Positions 9,334 through 21,259 are shown, counted from the stretch's first letter. The stretch is 64,000 bases of DNA from Actinotalea lenta (GCF_030586465.1 NZ_JAUQYP010000001.1:783300-847299), one strand, 5' to 3'. Made by a program: numbers and translations. The notes: generated by a model from the sequence alone, not told the origin.

Positions 9334-10584
9334 ATGACCGGTGCCCGGCACCTCACCGACGACCTCTGGTGGCACGTCTACCCGCTCGGTGCCGTCGGTG
9401 CACCGATCCGGGACGGCGGCGACCGTGAGGTCGTGCACCGGCTGCCCCGGTTGCTGCCCTGGGTCGAGCGGGCGGCCGAGCTCGGGTTCACCGGGCTCCA
9501 GCTCGGGCCCGTCTTCGACAGCAGCACCCACGGCTACGACACCGTCGACCACGACCGCGTCGACCCGCGGCTGGGTGACGTCGACGACCTCGTCGACCTG
9601 ATCGCCCGGGCTCACGCGCTCGGGATGCGGGTCATGCTCGACGGCGTCTTCAACCACGTCGGCGCCGAGCACCCCCTGTACCGGCGCGCTCTCGCCGAGG
9701 GTCCGGGGTCCGACGCGGCACGGCTGTTCCGGATCGACTGGGACGCAGCTGGCGGCCCGCGCGCCGCCAGCTTCGAGGGCCACGAGTCGCTCGTCGCGCT
9801 CAACCACGACGAGCCCGCCGTGGCGGACCTGGTGACCGGTGTCATGAACCGCTGGCTGGACGCGGGGGCGGACGCCTGGCGCCTGGACGCCGCCTACGCC
9901 GTGCCCGCGGAGTTCTGGGCCCGCGTCCTGCCCCGCGTCCGCACCGCCCACCCGGACGTGACCGTCATCGGCGAGGTGATCCACGGCGACTACGTCGACG
10001 TCGTCACCCGGTCCGGGATGGACGGCGTCACCCAGTACGAGCTCTGGAAGGCGATCTGGAGCTCGATCGGCGACGCCAACCTGTTCGAGCTGGCCTGGGC
10101 GCTGGACCGGCACACCGGGTTCGTCGAGCACTTCCGGCCCATGACGTTCGTCGGGAACCACGACGTGACCCGGATCGCGACCCGCGTCGGGGACCGGGGC
10201 GCCATGGTCGCCCTCGCGGTACTGATGACCGTCGGCGGATCGCCCTCGGTGTACTACGGCGACGAGGACGCCTACCGGGGGGCGAAGACGGAGCGGCTGG
10301 GCGGCGACGACGAGGTGCGGCCGCCACTGCCGGACTCGCCTGCCGACCTGAGCGCGCTGGGTGCCTGGATGGTCGAGACCACCCGCACGCTGGTCGGGCT
10401 GCGACGGCGGCACCCCTGGTTGGCCGACGCGCGCACCGCCGTGCTCGAGCTCGCCAACGAGCGGATGGTCTACCGGTCGACCAGCGCCGACGGCACGCGT
10501 TCGCTCGACGTGACGCTGGACCTCACCCAGGACCCGGCGGTGACCGTCACCGGCGGCGCCGAGCCCCTGCACCTGAGCCGCTGA
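9334..10584 (+). CDS. GH13 alpha-amylase-family glycoside hydrolase
   Basis: 416 residues, a compact GH13 barrel. Conserved regions: DGVFNH (region I, about 103-108), WRLDA with nucleophile Asp185, general acid Glu214 in VIGEV, and Asp277 in GNHD. No signal peptide, so the enzyme is cytoplasmic, acting on malto-oligosaccharides, cyclodextrins or a transglycosylation substrate; the exact activity is not readable. ATG chosen because GGGAGG lies just upstream at 9323-9328. Likely controlled by the divergent TetR protein. Confidence 0.87.
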   Translation: MTGARHLTDDLWWHVYPLGAVGAPIRDGGDREVVHRLPRLLPWVERAAELGFTGLQLGPVFDSSTHGYDTVDHDRVDPRLGDVDDLVDLIARAHALGMRVMLDGVFNHVGAEHPLYRRALAEGPGSDAARLFRIDWDAAGGPRAASFEGHESLVALNHDEPAVADLVTGVMNRWLDAGADAWRLDAAYAVPAEFWARVLPRVRTAHPDVTVIGEVIHGDYVDVVTRSGMDGVTQYELWKAIWSSIGDANLFELAWALDRHTGFVEHFRPMTFVGNHDVTRIATRVGDRGAMVALAVLMTVGGSPSVYYGDEDAYRGAKTERLGGDDEVRPPLPDSPADLSALGAWMVETTRTLVGLRRRHPWLADARTAVLELANERMVYRSTSADGTRSLDVTLDLTQDPAVTVTGGAEPLHLSR

Positions 10585-10613
10585 GCACTGCGCCGGTCAG
10601 TGAGCCGCGCGCT

Positions 10614-10913
10614 TCAGAGCTCGTGGTCGACGCACAGGCGGTCGACGGCCAGCGAGCCGATGAGGTCGGCGACCTTGCGGTGCTCGGGGTGCGCGCGGTA
10701 GGCCTCCAGGTCCGCGCGGCTGTCGACGTCGACGCTCAGCACGACGTCGGCGTTGGTGGCCGACTCGCCCAGGTCCAGGCCCACCTCGAGCCGGCGGACC
10801 TGCGGGACCAGGGCCGGCAACGCCTGCAGCGCATCGCGCACCCTGCAGGCGTTCGCGCGCCGCGCCTCCGGCGAGTCGCCCGCCATCGTCCAGGCCACCA
10901 CGTGTCGGATCAC
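10614..10913 (-). CDS. Dabb (stress-response A/B barrel) domain protein
   Basis: 99 residues starting MIRHVVAWTM from GTG, a typical opening of dimeric alpha/beta-barrel Dabb proteins. A hydrophobic pattern with a C-terminal YRAHPEHRKVADLI stretch completes the fold. The function of this family in actinobacteria is mostly unknown. Convergent with the GH13 gene and divergent from the PBP gene. Confidence 0.75.
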   Translation of the reverse strand: MIRHVVAWTMAGDSPEARRANACRVRDALQALPALVPQVRRLEVGLDLGESATNADVVLSVDVDSRADLEAYRAHPEHRKVADLIGSLAVDRLCVDHEL

Positions 10914-10976
10914 CCCGGAAGCCTAGGACGCGGCACGCCGGCGCGTGGCACGCTTGCTGGCGCGGATGGGGGGCAC

Positions 10977-12911
10977 ATGGGGCGCAGGACCCGCACGGAG
11001 GCCTGGAGAGCACGGCTCGTCGAGGGCGGACTCGTCCTGCTGGTGGGAGCGGCGCTGAGCGCCTGCACCCCCGACCGGCCGGGCCCGGAGCAGGCGGCCG
11101 AGGCGCTCGCGGCAGCGGTCGCGTCCGGGGACTTCTCGCACGTGGCGTTCGTCGAGGACCAGCAGGCCGCGGCCACGCAGCGCCGCGCGGACGCCTACGC
11201 CGCGCTGGGCCCGCACGAACCGCGGGTCACCATCCACGACGTCGCCGTGCACGCCGACGACGACGCGGCGACCGCGAACCTGAGCTTCCGGTGGGACCTC
11301 GGCACCGCCGAGCCGTGGGAGTACACCACGCAGGCGGACCTGACCCGGGGGAGCCCTGGCGACCCGGACGTGTGGCTCGTGCGCTGGGCGCCCCGGATCC
11401 TCGCCCCCGACCTCGGCCCCACCGAGGTGCTGAGCACCGAGCGGCTCCCGGCGGCCCGCGCCGACGTGCTCGGGGCCGCGGGAACCGTGATCGTCCACCC
11501 GCGACCGGTGCAGCGCATCGGTATCGACAAGACCCGCGGCGACGCCGCCACCCAGGAGGCGGACGCCCGGGCGCTCGCGACGGCGCTCGGCATGGATCCC
11601 GACGCGTTCGCGTCCCGGGTCGAGGCGTCCGGGACCAAAGCCTTCGTGCAGGCGATCGTGGTGCGCGACGACGACCCGGACTACGACGTGGAGGCGCTCA
11701 CCTCCTCGACCACGACACGCGCCGTCGCGGGCTCCCTCCCGCTCGCGCCGACGCGGGCCTTCGCGCGTGAGGTGCTGGGCACGGTGGGCCCGGCCACGGC
11801 CGAGATCGTCGACGACTCCGACGGTGCTGTCGTCGCGGGGGACCTGGCCGGGCGCAGCGGCCTGATGCGTCAGTACGACTCGCAGCTGCGCGGCACGTCC
11901 GGCCTGCGCGTCCTGGCCACCAGCGAGGACAGCGACGTGGTCCGCCAGCTCTACCGGACGGAGCCCGTGGACGGGACGCCGCTGCAGACCACGCTCGACG
12001 TGGGGCTGCAGATCGCCGCGGACTCGGTGCTCGCCGGCGTCGGGCCGGCGAGTGCGGTCGTCGCGATCCGGCCGTCCACCGGGGACGTCCTCGCGGTGGC
12101 CTCGGGGCCGGGGAGCGACGGGCTCTCCACGGCGACGCTCGGCCAGTACGCGCCGGGGTCGACCTTCAAGGTGGTGTCCGCGCTGGCGCTGCTGCGCGGA
12201 GGTCTGCGGCCCGACGGCCCGGTGGACTGCCCGGCGACGGTCACCGTGGACGGTCGGGAGTTCTCCAACTACCCGGACTACCCGGCCGCCCACCTGGGCA
12301 CGATCGACCTGGCCACCGCCGTCGCGCAGTCCTGCAACACAGCGTTCATCGGGCAGCGCGCGGTCGCCGGCGCGCAGGCCCTCGTCGATGCGGCGGGGTC
12401 GCTGGGCCTGACGACCGACACCGACCTCGGGTTCCCGGCTTTCCTCGGCTCGGTACCCGCCGACTCGACCGGCACCGACCACGCCGCGTCGATGATCGGC
12501 CAGGGCAGGGTGCTCGCCTCGCCGCTCGGGATGGCGACCGTCGCGGCCTCCGTGGCCGCGGGCCACACGGTGGTGCCGCGGCTCGTCCTGCCGGCCGGCG
12601 GGACCGAGTCCCCCGCGTCGCTCGCCTCGCAGCCGCTCACGTCGGCGGAGGCCACCACCGTGCACGCGCTCATGCGGGGGGTCGTGACCGACGGCGGCGC
12701 GACCTTCCTGCAGGACGTCCCCGGTCCGGAGGTGGCCGCGAAGACCGGGACCGCGCAGTTCGGGCCGGCCGGCCAGGTGGCGAACCACACCTGGATGATC
12801 GCGATCCAGGGTGACCTCGCCGTCGCGGTCTTCGTCGAGGTCGGGGACTACGGGTCCACCACCGCAGGGCCTCTGCTCGAGGCGTTCCTGCGGGCCGTGC
12901 CGCGCTCGTAG
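10977..12911 (+). CDS. Class B penicillin-binding protein, MecA_N type, lipoprotein-like
   Basis: 644 residues. The N-terminus has a hydrophobic segment ending in LSAC (a lipobox-like site), so it may be lipid-anchored rather than only signal-anchored. An NTF2-like MecA_N domain (about 40-150) and a PBP dimer domain precede the transpeptidase, whose catalytic motifs are complete: STFK with Ser395, SCN at 452-454 and KTG at 589-591. It should cross-link peptidoglycan outside the membrane. MecA_N-type enzymes often have low beta-lactam affinity, but resistance cannot be read from sequence. Start chosen at the ATG preceding the basic/hydrophobic signal. Confidence 0.87.
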   Translation: MGRRTRTEAWRARLVEGGLVLLVGAALSACTPDRPGPEQAAEALAAAVASGDFSHVAFVEDQQAAATQRRADAYAALGPHEPRVTIHDVAVHADDDAATANLSFRWDLGTAEPWEYTTQADLTRGSPGDPDVWLVRWAPRILAPDLGPTEVLSTERLPAARADVLGAAGTVIVHPRPVQRIGIDKTRGDAATQEADARALATALGMDPDAFASRVEASGTKAFVQAIVVRDDDPDYDVEALTSSTTTRAVAGSLPLAPTRAFAREVLGTVGPATAEIVDDSDGAVVAGDLAGRSGLMRQYDSQLRGTSGLRVLATSEDSDVVRQLYRTEPVDGTPLQTTLDVGLQIAADSVLAGVGPASAVVAIRPSTGDVLAVASGPGSDGLSTATLGQYAPGSTFKVVSALALLRGGLRPDGPVDCPATVTVDGREFSNYPDYPAAHLGTIDLATAVAQSCNTAFIGQRAVAGAQALVDAAGSLGLTTDTDLGFPAFLGSVPADSTGTDHAASMIGQGRVLASPLGMATVAASVAAGHTVVPRLVLPAGGTESPASLASQPLTSAEATTVHALMRGVVTDGGATFLQDVPGPEVAAKTGTAQFGPAGQVANHTWMIAIQGDLAVAVFVEVGDYGSTTAGPLLEAFLRAVPRS

Positions 12912-13079
12912 CGTCCCGCCGGGGTGCCCCGTCTCGTCCTGCGACCGCGCCCCGGGAGCGCCGACGCGCCCGGGTCTAGCCTGTGGGCACCGCGACACCC
13001 CTCGCCGCGCGTCGTCGCCCGGTGCGGCCAACCCCGCCCCGCCCGACTCCGGCGCCTGCCCGTCCTCCCGAGGTTCCTC

Positions 13080-14921
13080 ATGCCCGAGCTGCGCTCACGC
13101 ACCACCACCCACGGCCGCAACATGGCAGGCGCCCGCGCCCTGTGGCGCGCCACCGGCCTGACCAACGACGACTTCGGCAAGCCGATCGTCGCGATCGCCA
13201 ACTCCTACACCCAGTTCGTGCCGGGCCACGTGCACCTCAAGGACATGGGCGACCTGGTCGCGGGTGCGGTGCGCGAGGCCGGTGGCGTGGCACGCGAGTT
13301 CAACACGATCGCCGTGGACGACGGCATCGCGATGGGTCACCACGGCATGCTCTACTCGCTGCCCAGCCGCGAGATCATCGCCGACTCGGTGGAGTTCATG
13401 GCCAACGCGCACCAGGCCGACGCGCTCGTGTGCATCTCCAACTGCGACAAGATCACCCCCGGGATGCTGCTGGCCGCCCTCCGGCTGAACATCCCCACCG
13501 TGTTCGTCTCCGGCGGTGCGATGGAGGCCGGTCGCGTGGTGGTCGGCGAGGACGGCACCGTGCAGTCCCGGCTCGACCTCATCGACGCGATGGTCCAGGC
13601 GGTGGACTCGAAGGTCTCCGACGCCGAGATCACCACGATCGAGGAGAACGCCTGCCCCACCTGCGGGTCCTGCTCGGGCATGTTCACCGCCAACTCCATG
13701 AACTGCCTGCTCGAGGTGGTCGGCCTGGCGTTGCCGGGCAACGGCTCCACGCTGGCCACCGCCTCGCGCCGTCGGGACCTGTTCCTGGACGCCGGCCGGA
13801 CCGTGGTCGAGCTCGCGAAGCGGTGGTACGGCTCCGACGACGACTCCGTGCTGCCGCGCTCGATCGTCACCAAGGAGGCGCTGGCCAACGCGATGCGGGT
13901 GGACATCGCGATGGGCGGCTCCACCAACACGATCCTGCACCTGCTGGCCGCCGCCCAGGAGGGCCGGATCGACTTCGACCAGGACGACATCGACGCCCTG
14001 TCCCGGGTCACCCCGTGCATCTGCAAGGTCGCACCCAACTCGCACCGGTACTACATGGAGGACGTGCACCGGGCCGGCGGCATCCCCGCGATCATGGGCG
14101 AGCTGGCCCGCGCGGGGATGATGGACGACACCGTGCACGCCGTGCACTCCCCGTCGCTCGAGGCCTGGCTCGCCGAGTGGGACGTGCGCGGCGGGTCGGC
14201 GAGCGAGCGTGCGATCGAGCTCTTCCACGCGGCACCGGGCGGGGTGCGCACCACGCAGGCGTTCAGCTCGACCAACGTGTGGGAGTCGCTGGACACCGAC
14301 GCCGAGGGCGGCTGCATCCGCTCGGTCGAGCACGCGTACACCGCCGACGGCGGGCTGGCCGTGCTCACCGGGAACCTGGCGCCGGACGGCTGCATCGTCA
14401 AGACCGCCGGTGTGCCTGAGCACCAGTGGACGTTCTCGGGGCCGGCGAAGGTCGCCGAGTCGCAGGAGGAGGCCGTGGAGATGATCCTCGGCGGCCGGAT
14501 CGCCGCGGGCGACGTCGTCGTGGTCCGCTACGAGGGCCCCAAGGGTGGCCCGGGCATGCAGGAGATGCTCTACCCCACCGCGTACCTCAAGGGTGTCGGC
14601 CTCGGCCCCCAGTGCGCCCTGATCACCGACGGCCGGTTCTCCGGCGGGTCGAGCGGCCTCAGCATCGGACACGTCTCGCCCGAGGCGGCGAGCGGTGGGG
14701 CGATCGGCCTGGTCGAGGACGGCGACGTCATCGAGTTCGACATCCCCGGCCGGCGCGTGACGCTGCGGGTCCCGGACGAGGAGCTGGCCCGGCGTCGCGC
14801 CGAGCGGGACCTGCTGGGCTGGCAGCCCAAGGACCGCAAGCGTGAGGTGTCCGCGGCGCTGCGCATCTTCGCGGCGTTCGCGCAGTCCGCCGACAAGGGG
14901 GCTGCGCGCAAGGTTCCGTGA
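13080..14921 (+). CDS. ilvD: Dihydroxy-acid dehydratase
   Basis: 613 residues, the family's normal length. It converts dihydroxy-acids to 2-keto acids in valine, leucine and isoleucine synthesis. The Fe-S cysteines are seen in [11 protein letters not shown] and [34 protein letters not shown] and TDGRFSGG are further family motifs. ATG start preceding [22 protein letters not shown], the normal N-terminus. It stands alone without other ilv genes. The 168 bases upstream hold TAGCCT near 12975 as a possible -10 but no clear -35. Confidence 0.97.
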   Translation: MPELRSRTTTHGRNMAGARALWRATGLTNDDFGKPIVAIANSYTQFVPGHVHLKDMGDLVAGAVREAGGVAREFNTIAVDDGIAMGHHGMLYSLPSREIIADSVEFMANAHQADALVCISNCDKITPGMLLAALRLNIPTVFVSGGAMEAGRVVVGEDGTVQSRLDLIDAMVQAVDSKVSDAEITTIEENACPTCGSCSGMFTANSMNCLLEVVGLALPGNGSTLATASRRRDLFLDAGRTVVELAKRWYGSDDDSVLPRSIVTKEALANAMRVDIAMGGSTNTILHLLAAAQEGRIDFDQDDIDALSRVTPCICKVAPNSHRYYMEDVHRAGGIPAIMGELARAGMMDDTVHAVHSPSLEAWLAEWDVRGGSASERAIELFHAAPGGVRTTQAFSSTNVWESLDTDAEGGCIRSVEHAYTADGGLAVLTGNLAPDGCIVKTAGVPEHQWTFSGPAKVAESQEEAVEMILGGRIAAGDVVVVRYEGPKGGPGMQEMLYPTAYLKGVGLGPQCALITDGRFSGGSSGLSIGHVSPEAASGGAIGLVEDGDVIEFDIPGRRVTLRVPDEELARRRAERDLLGWQPKDRKREVSAALRIFAAFAQSADKGAARKVP

Positions 14922-14922
14922 C

Positions 14923-15747
14923 TCAGGTCACGAGCGACGGCGCTGCGGGGTCGTGCGCGGCGATCACCCGCAGGTCCCCGACGTGCTCGCGCAGCCGGTT
15001 GATCGCTCGGGTCGTGGCCAGCTGGGTGGCGCGTGCGCCCGTCCCCGGGATGCGCTCGTCGGCCATCAGAGCAGGGTCGTAGGTGACGTCCCCGACCAGG
15101 AGCAGCGGTGCAGCGTCCGCGCGCCGGACGAGCAGGCTCATCGAGCCGCGGGAGTGGCCGGGCGTGGGCAGCAGGACCAGGGAGCCGTCGCCGCGCAGGT
15201 CAAGCCCGGTGTCGAACGGCGCCAGGTCACCGATCGGGCCCGGCGTGACGGGCTGGACGCGAGCCGCCTCCACCTGGGTCGGCAGCACGCCGTGCAGCTC
15301 CGGCCGCTTCTCGTCCAGCAGCGCGAGCTCGTCGGCGTGCACGAGCACGCGGGCTCGCTCCAGGAGGCCGACGTTGCCGGCGTGGTCCTGGTGCAGGTGG
15401 GACAGCACCACGGTGTCGACGTCGTCGGGTGACAGGCCGATCGACGCGAGGCGGGCCGTCAGCAGGTCGGAGTCGGCGATCCGGAAGCGGGCCTGTCGGC
15501 GGAACGCCCAACCGACGAGCCCGCCGGGGTAGTAGCCCGGGTCGCTGAGGGACGTCGGGCTCTGACCGGTGTCGAACAGCAGGACGCCGCCGTCGTGCTC
15601 GACCACCACGACGTGCACCGGGAGCCAGTCCGTCCAGGAGCGGGAGGTCGCGGTCCACAGCAGCATCGGCCGCCACGTCCCGGCGACGTTGTCGGGCCGG
15701 ACCTGCACCTCGCCGACGCGCAGCACGGACACCCGGGAGATCGTCAC
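14923..15747 (-). CDS. Metallo-beta-lactamase-fold hydrolase (lactonase-like)
   Basis: 274 residues with the zinc motif HLHQDHAG in the middle, a second metal His in TPGHSRGSM and a later Asp, giving the MBL-fold set. The overall pattern (N-terminal VHVVVVEHDGGVLLFDTGQ) resembles the AHL-lactonase/AttM-like subgroup, but no substrate can be assigned. GTG start. It ends one base from ilvD (convergent) and starts four bases after the transporter gene upstream, so the two are probably co-transcribed. Confidence 0.83.
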   Translation of the reverse strand: MTISRVSVLRVGEVQVRPDNVAGTWRPMLLWTATSRSWTDWLPVHVVVVEHDGGVLLFDTGQSPTSLSDPGYYPGGLVGWAFRRQARFRIADSDLLTARLASIGLSPDDVDTVVLSHLHQDHAGNVGLLERARVLVHADELALLDEKRPELHGVLPTQVEAARVQPVTPGPIGDLAPFDTGLDLRGDGSLVLLPTPGHSRGSMSLLVRRADAAPLLLVGDVTYDPALMADERIPGTGARATQLATTRAINRLREHVGDLRVIAAHDPAAPSLVT

Positions 15748-15751
15748 GCCC

Positions 15752-16801
15752 TCAGTGTGCCGGGCCGGGTCGCGGGTTCCGGCCCCGGCTCGCCCAGGCC
15801 CCGAGGGTCACGCCGAGCAGGGCGACGGCGGCCCCCACCACGGTGAGCGGGGCGAGGCGCTCGGTGCCGGTGAGCGCGTCGAGCAGCACGGACGTCACCA
15901 CCTGGCCGGCGACCGTGCACAGCCCGAGGACGAGCACGCCGTGCACCCGCACGAGGACCGCCGCGGAGGCGATGAAGACGCAGCCCAGCGTGCCCCCGGT
16001 GTACAGCCACCACTGCGTCGGCGCGCCTGTGAGGCTGCCCGGGGCCAGGAAGGACACCGCGAGCACGACGAGCAGGGTCGTGGTACCCACCGCGAAGTTG
16101 TTGAGCGCCGCGGCCAGCGGCCCCCCCACGGTCGAGACCTGTCCGTTGACCGCCTGCTGCCAGCTCGCGAACGACCCGGCGACGAGTGGTAGCGCCGCGA
16201 GGGCGAGTGCACCTGCGGTGAGCGCATGGGCGCCGCCCAGCCGGCCGGAGACCCCGATCGCGACGGCGGCCAGCGTCACGCCCGCACCGAGCATCCGTCC
16301 GGTGCTGATGGCGCGCGGGCCCGAGGGGCCGAGCCCCGCGTGGTCGACGGCGAGTCCGCTCGAGGTCTGCCCGGCGACCACAGCGACGGTGAACAGCGCA
16401 ACCCCGATCGTCGGGACGGTGAGGCCCTGCGATGCGACGAGCATCGCTCCGGCGGTGCCGCCCAGGACGTGCCAGGGGCGCAGCCGCCCGACCCGCACCG
16501 CGGCATAGAGGGTGCGGACCCTGCGGCGAAGGCGCGGCACGCTCAGGTTCACGGTCGCCAGGAGTACGAGCCCGGAGCCGAACGAGACCAGTGCGGCGAG
16601 GACTCCGGCGCGCATGCCGGTGCCGAGCTCGTGGGCGAGGCGCCCGTTGACCGTGGACTGGACCGCTATCAGGCCGCCGATCGCGACCATCGCGGGGATC
16701 GCGAGCGCCTCGAGCAGCGTGCGCGCGTCGCTGCCTTCCCGCGACGCCGCGGGCGGCGCGGTGCGGGAGCCGCCCGGAGCGGATCGGTGCGGAGGGGTCA
16801 C
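15752..16801 (-). CDS. DMT-superfamily transporter, fused YdcZ (DUF606) repeats
   Basis: 349 residues with about ten hydrophobic helices in two related halves. Each half opens with a similar motif: [20 protein letters not shown] near residue 43 and [20 protein letters not shown] near residue 205. YdcZ proteins usually have a single half of about 140 residues, so this is a duplicated and fused form. The substrate is unknown. GTG start. Probably the first gene of a two-gene operon with the MBL hydrolase. Confidence 0.8.
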   Translation of the reverse strand: MTPPHRSAPGGSRTAPPAASREGSDARTLLEALAIPAMVAIGGLIAVQSTVNGRLAHELGTGMRAGVLAALVSFGSGLVLLATVNLSVPRLRRRVRTLYAAVRVGRLRPWHVLGGTAGAMLVASQGLTVPTIGVALFTVAVVAGQTSSGLAVDHAGLGPSGPRAISTGRMLGAGVTLAAVAIGVSGRLGGAHALTAGALALAALPLVAGSFASWQQAVNGQVSTVGGPLAAALNNFAVGTTTLLVVLAVSFLAPGSLTGAPTQWWLYTGGTLGCVFIASAAVLVRVHGVLVLGLCTVAGQVVTSVLLDALTGTERLAPLTVVGAAVALLGVTLGAWASRGRNPRPGPAH

Positions 16802-17034
16802 CGGCGGATCCTGTCAGCACATCGCCGCATCGGCGCGTCCACCCGCGACGGGCCGCCGGCACTCGCCCCCCACCGCCCGGCAGGCCCCTCCCGTCCCTCC
16901 CGCCGCCCAGATCGGGGCTTCGGCTCGAATCGGGGACCAGACCCGATGTCGTCGCAGGCACCCCCGTCGGCGCAGACACCCGCGGTCGGCGGCGGGCGGG
17001 GGCGACCGGCGGGAATGCCGGACCCCTGCAGAGG

Positions 17035-17055
17035 GTTGAGTCTGGCAGGCTCAAG
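17035..17055. promoter_or_regulatory. HAIR element 1 (HspR operator)
   Basis: GTTGAGT-N7-GCTCAAG, one base at each end away from the CTTGAGT-N7-ACTCAAG consensus bound by HspR. It lies about 195 bases before dnaK. The 16802-17250 intergenic stretch holds this site, the second HAIR and otherwise nothing recognisable. Confidence 0.85.
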
Positions 17056-17070
17056 TTTGGGGTGGATGAC

Positions 17071-17099
17071 TTGCATCGCGCAGGTGAACCTCGCAGACT
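17071..17099 (+). promoter_or_regulatory. Possible dnaK promoter
   Basis: TTGCAT at 17071-17076 and CAGACT at 17094-17099 have a 17-base spacer and lie between the HAIR elements, with the -10 overlapping the start of HAIR 2. Matches to consensus are partial, so this is a tentative placement; repression by HspR over the -10 would make sense. Confidence 0.35.
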
Positions 17100-17118
17100 T
17101 GAGCGCAGCAGGCTCAAC
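17098..17118. promoter_or_regulatory. HAIR element 2 (HspR operator)
   Basis: CTTGAGC-N7-GCTCAAC. It begins 63 bases after HAIR 1, about six helical turns, so two HspR dimers could bind the same DNA face. It sits about 130 bases before the dnaK start. Confidence 0.85.
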
Positions 17119-17250
17119 GTAGGACGACCGCGTCGGCGGCCGGGTCGCAGCCCCCGGCCCACCACGCACCGCCCGACGTCGACCTGGGACCGGACCACCC
17201 GGTGGTCGCCGACCCGGCGCCGCCGCGAGCACCACGAAGGAGCACCACCC

Positions 17251-19109
<1,859 letters not shown>

Positions 19110-19113
<4 letters not shown>

Positions 19114-19733
19114 GCGACCAGCCCACGAACGAGGGTGGCACTCCGCAGGAGCCACCGCCCCGGTTCACGGACAAGCGACGGATCGACCCCACCACGGGTG
19201 AGGTCCGCGCCCCGGCCGATGAGCAGTCCCCGACCGGGGCCGCCGCCGCGGGCCCGGTCGACGGGCTCGAGGCCCCCGAGGGGGAGAAGCACCCGGTGGT
19301 GGCGGCGCTCGAGGCCGCCGAGCAGATCGCCGGGGAACGGCTGGAGGACCTCCAGCGTCTCCAGGCCGAGTTCGTCAACTACCGCAAGCGCGTCGAGCGC
19401 GACCGTCTGGTCGCGCGCGACCAGACGGTCGTGGCGATGGTCGAGGCGATGCTCGGGGTGCTGGACGACATCGACGCGGCCCGGACGCACGACGAGCTGA
19501 CCGGTCCGTTCGGCTCGGTCGCGGAGAAGCTCGAGACCACGCTCGGAAGGTTCGGATGGGAGCGCTACGGCGCGGCCGGCGAGCCCTTCGACCCGAACGT
19601 CCACGAGGCGCTCATGCACGCGCACTCCGACGACGTCACCGAGCCGACCGTCGTGCAGGTGCTCCAGGCCGGCCACCGGGTCGGCGAGCGCATCGTCCGC
19701 GCCGCCCGTGTGGCGGTGGCGGAGCCCGAGTGA
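19110..19733 (+). CDS. grpE: Nucleotide exchange factor GrpE
   Basis: 207 residues. The first 60 are low-complexity and probably disordered. A coiled-coil follows ([23 protein letters not shown]), then the beta-rich wing with [11 protein letters not shown], a hallmark of the family. It releases ADP from DnaK. GTG start within the dnaK stop (GTGA overlap), so translation is coupled. Confidence 0.95.
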
Positions 19734-19806
19734 CCGGCGCTGGGACGGATCCGGCAGGCAGGACGCCGGGTCCGTCCCAGACGGACGGCGGGAGAGGAGG
19801 ATCGCG

Positions 19807-20808
19807 ATGACCGGGCAGGACTGGTTCGAGAAGGACTTCTACGCGATCCTCGGCGTCCCCAAGAACGCCGACGCCGCGGAGATCAAGAAGGCGTACCGCA
19901 AGCTCGCGCGCACGCTGCACCCGGACCACAACCCCGGGGACGCGGCCGCCGAGTCGCGCTTCAAGGACGTCGGCGAGGCCTACGCCGTGCTGTCCGACCC
20001 CGAGCAGCGCAAGCAGTACGACGCCGTGCGAGCGATGGCCGGCGGCGGCGCGCGGTTCGCCGCGGGCGGTCCCGGCGGCGCGGGTACCGGCGGGTTCGAG
20101 GACCTGTTCGGCGGGCTGTTCGGCGGTGGAAGCCCTGGCGGCGGCAGCGGCCGGGTGCGCTACTCCACGTCGGGCGGCGGTGAGGGCGCGAGCTTCGAGG
20201 ACATCCTCGGCGGGATGTTCGGCGGCGGCGCGGGTGCCGGCGGCTTCCGGCGCCGCACGCAGCGCGGCCAGGACCTCCAGGCGACCACCACGCTGCCCTT
20301 CCGGCAGGCGGTGGCCGGGTCGACCGTCACGCTGACGGTCGACGGGCGCAGCGTCACCGCTCGCATCCCCCCGGGTGTGCGCGACGGCCAGAAGATCCGG
20401 CTGCGCGGCAAGGGTCGACCCGGTGAGGGCGGCGGCCCGGCGGGTGACCTGGTCATCGCCGTGAGCGTCGAGGCGCACCCGGTGTTCAGCATCGACGGGC
20501 GCGACCTGCGGATGACGCTTCCGGTGACGTTCCCGGAGGCGGCGCTGGGCGCCCAGGTCGAGGTGCCGACGCTGGACGGCGGCACGGTGCGGGTCAAGGT
20601 CCCGGCGGGCACACCGTCCGGGCGGACGCTGCGCGTGCGCGGCAAGGGCGTGCCCGCGCCGGCCGGTGACGGCGACCTGCTGGTCACGGTCCAGGTGGTG
20701 GTCCCGCAGCGCCTGTCCGACGACGCGCGATCCGCGGTCGAGCAGTTCTCGGCGGCGACGGGTGACGTCGACGTGCGCGCCGAGCTGCGCGAGCGGGCGG
20801 TGCGATGA
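19807..20808 (+). CDS. dnaJ: DnaJ-type co-chaperone without zinc finger
   Basis: 333 residues. J domain at 9-70 with His38-Pro39-Asp40; a long Gly/Phe-rich linker (about 75-160); then two C-terminal client-binding beta domains. No CxxCxGxG repeats are present, so it is a class II (CbpA-like) J protein rather than the zinc-finger DnaJ common at this position. It delivers clients to DnaK and stimulates ATP hydrolysis. ATG preceded by GGGAGAGGAGG. Third gene of the dnaK operon. Confidence 0.93.
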   Translation: MTGQDWFEKDFYAILGVPKNADAAEIKKAYRKLARTLHPDHNPGDAAAESRFKDVGEAYAVLSDPEQRKQYDAVRAMAGGGARFAAGGPGGAGTGGFEDLFGGLFGGGSPGGGSGRVRYSTSGGGEGASFEDILGGMFGGGAGAGGFRRRTQRGQDLQATTTLPFRQAVAGSTVTLTVDGRSVTARIPPGVRDGQKIRLRGKGRPGEGGGPAGDLVIAVSVEAHPVFSIDGRDLRMTLPVTFPEAALGAQVEVPTLDGGTVRVKVPAGTPSGRTLRVRGKGVPAPAGDGDLLVTVQVVVPQRLSDDARSAVEQFSAATGDVDVRAELRERAVR

Positions 20809-20841
20809 TCGCCGGGGTGAGGTAGCCGCGAGGAGGGGTCG

Positions 20842-21246
20842 ATGTCGTACGACGCGCCGGTGCTGGTGATCTCGGTGGCCGCCGAGCTCGCCGGTATGCA
20901 CCCGCAGACGCTGCGCCAGTACGACCGGCTGGGCCTGGTGTCGCCGACCCGTACCCGCGGGCGCGGGCGGCGGTACTCCCTGCGCGACGTGCAGACCCTG
21001 CGCGAGGTGCAGCGGCTGTCCCAGGACGAGGGCATCAACCTCGCAGGCATCAAGCGGATCCTCGCGCTGGAGTCCGAGGTGGAACGGCTGCAGGCTGAGG
21101 TCGACGCGCTCCGTCACGCCGCGGACCCCGGTCGCCGGGTGTTCGCGGCCGGACCCGAGGGCGAGGTCATCGCCGTGCCGCGGGGACATCGGCCCGCGCG
21201 GCTGACGAGCTCCGGCGCGCTGGTCGTCTGGCGCCCGCACCGCTGA
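20842..21246 (+). CDS. hspR: Heat-shock repressor HspR (MerR family)
   Basis: 134 residues. An N-terminal MerR-type winged helix (VISVAAELAGMHPQTLRQYDRLGL, RRYSLRDVQTL) is followed by a short helix and a tail. It should bind the two HAIR elements before dnaK and close an autoregulatory loop, with DnaK as co-repressor, as known for Streptomyces. GAGGAGG seven bases before ATG. Last gene of the operon, followed by a strong hairpin terminator. Confidence 0.94.
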   Translation: MSYDAPVLVISVAAELAGMHPQTLRQYDRLGLVSPTRTRGRGRRYSLRDVQTLREVQRLSQDEGINLAGIKRILALESEVERLQAEVDALRHAADPGRRVFAAGPEGEVIAVPRGHRPARLTSSGALVVWRPHR

Positions 21247-21259
21247 GGCGCTCGCGGCA

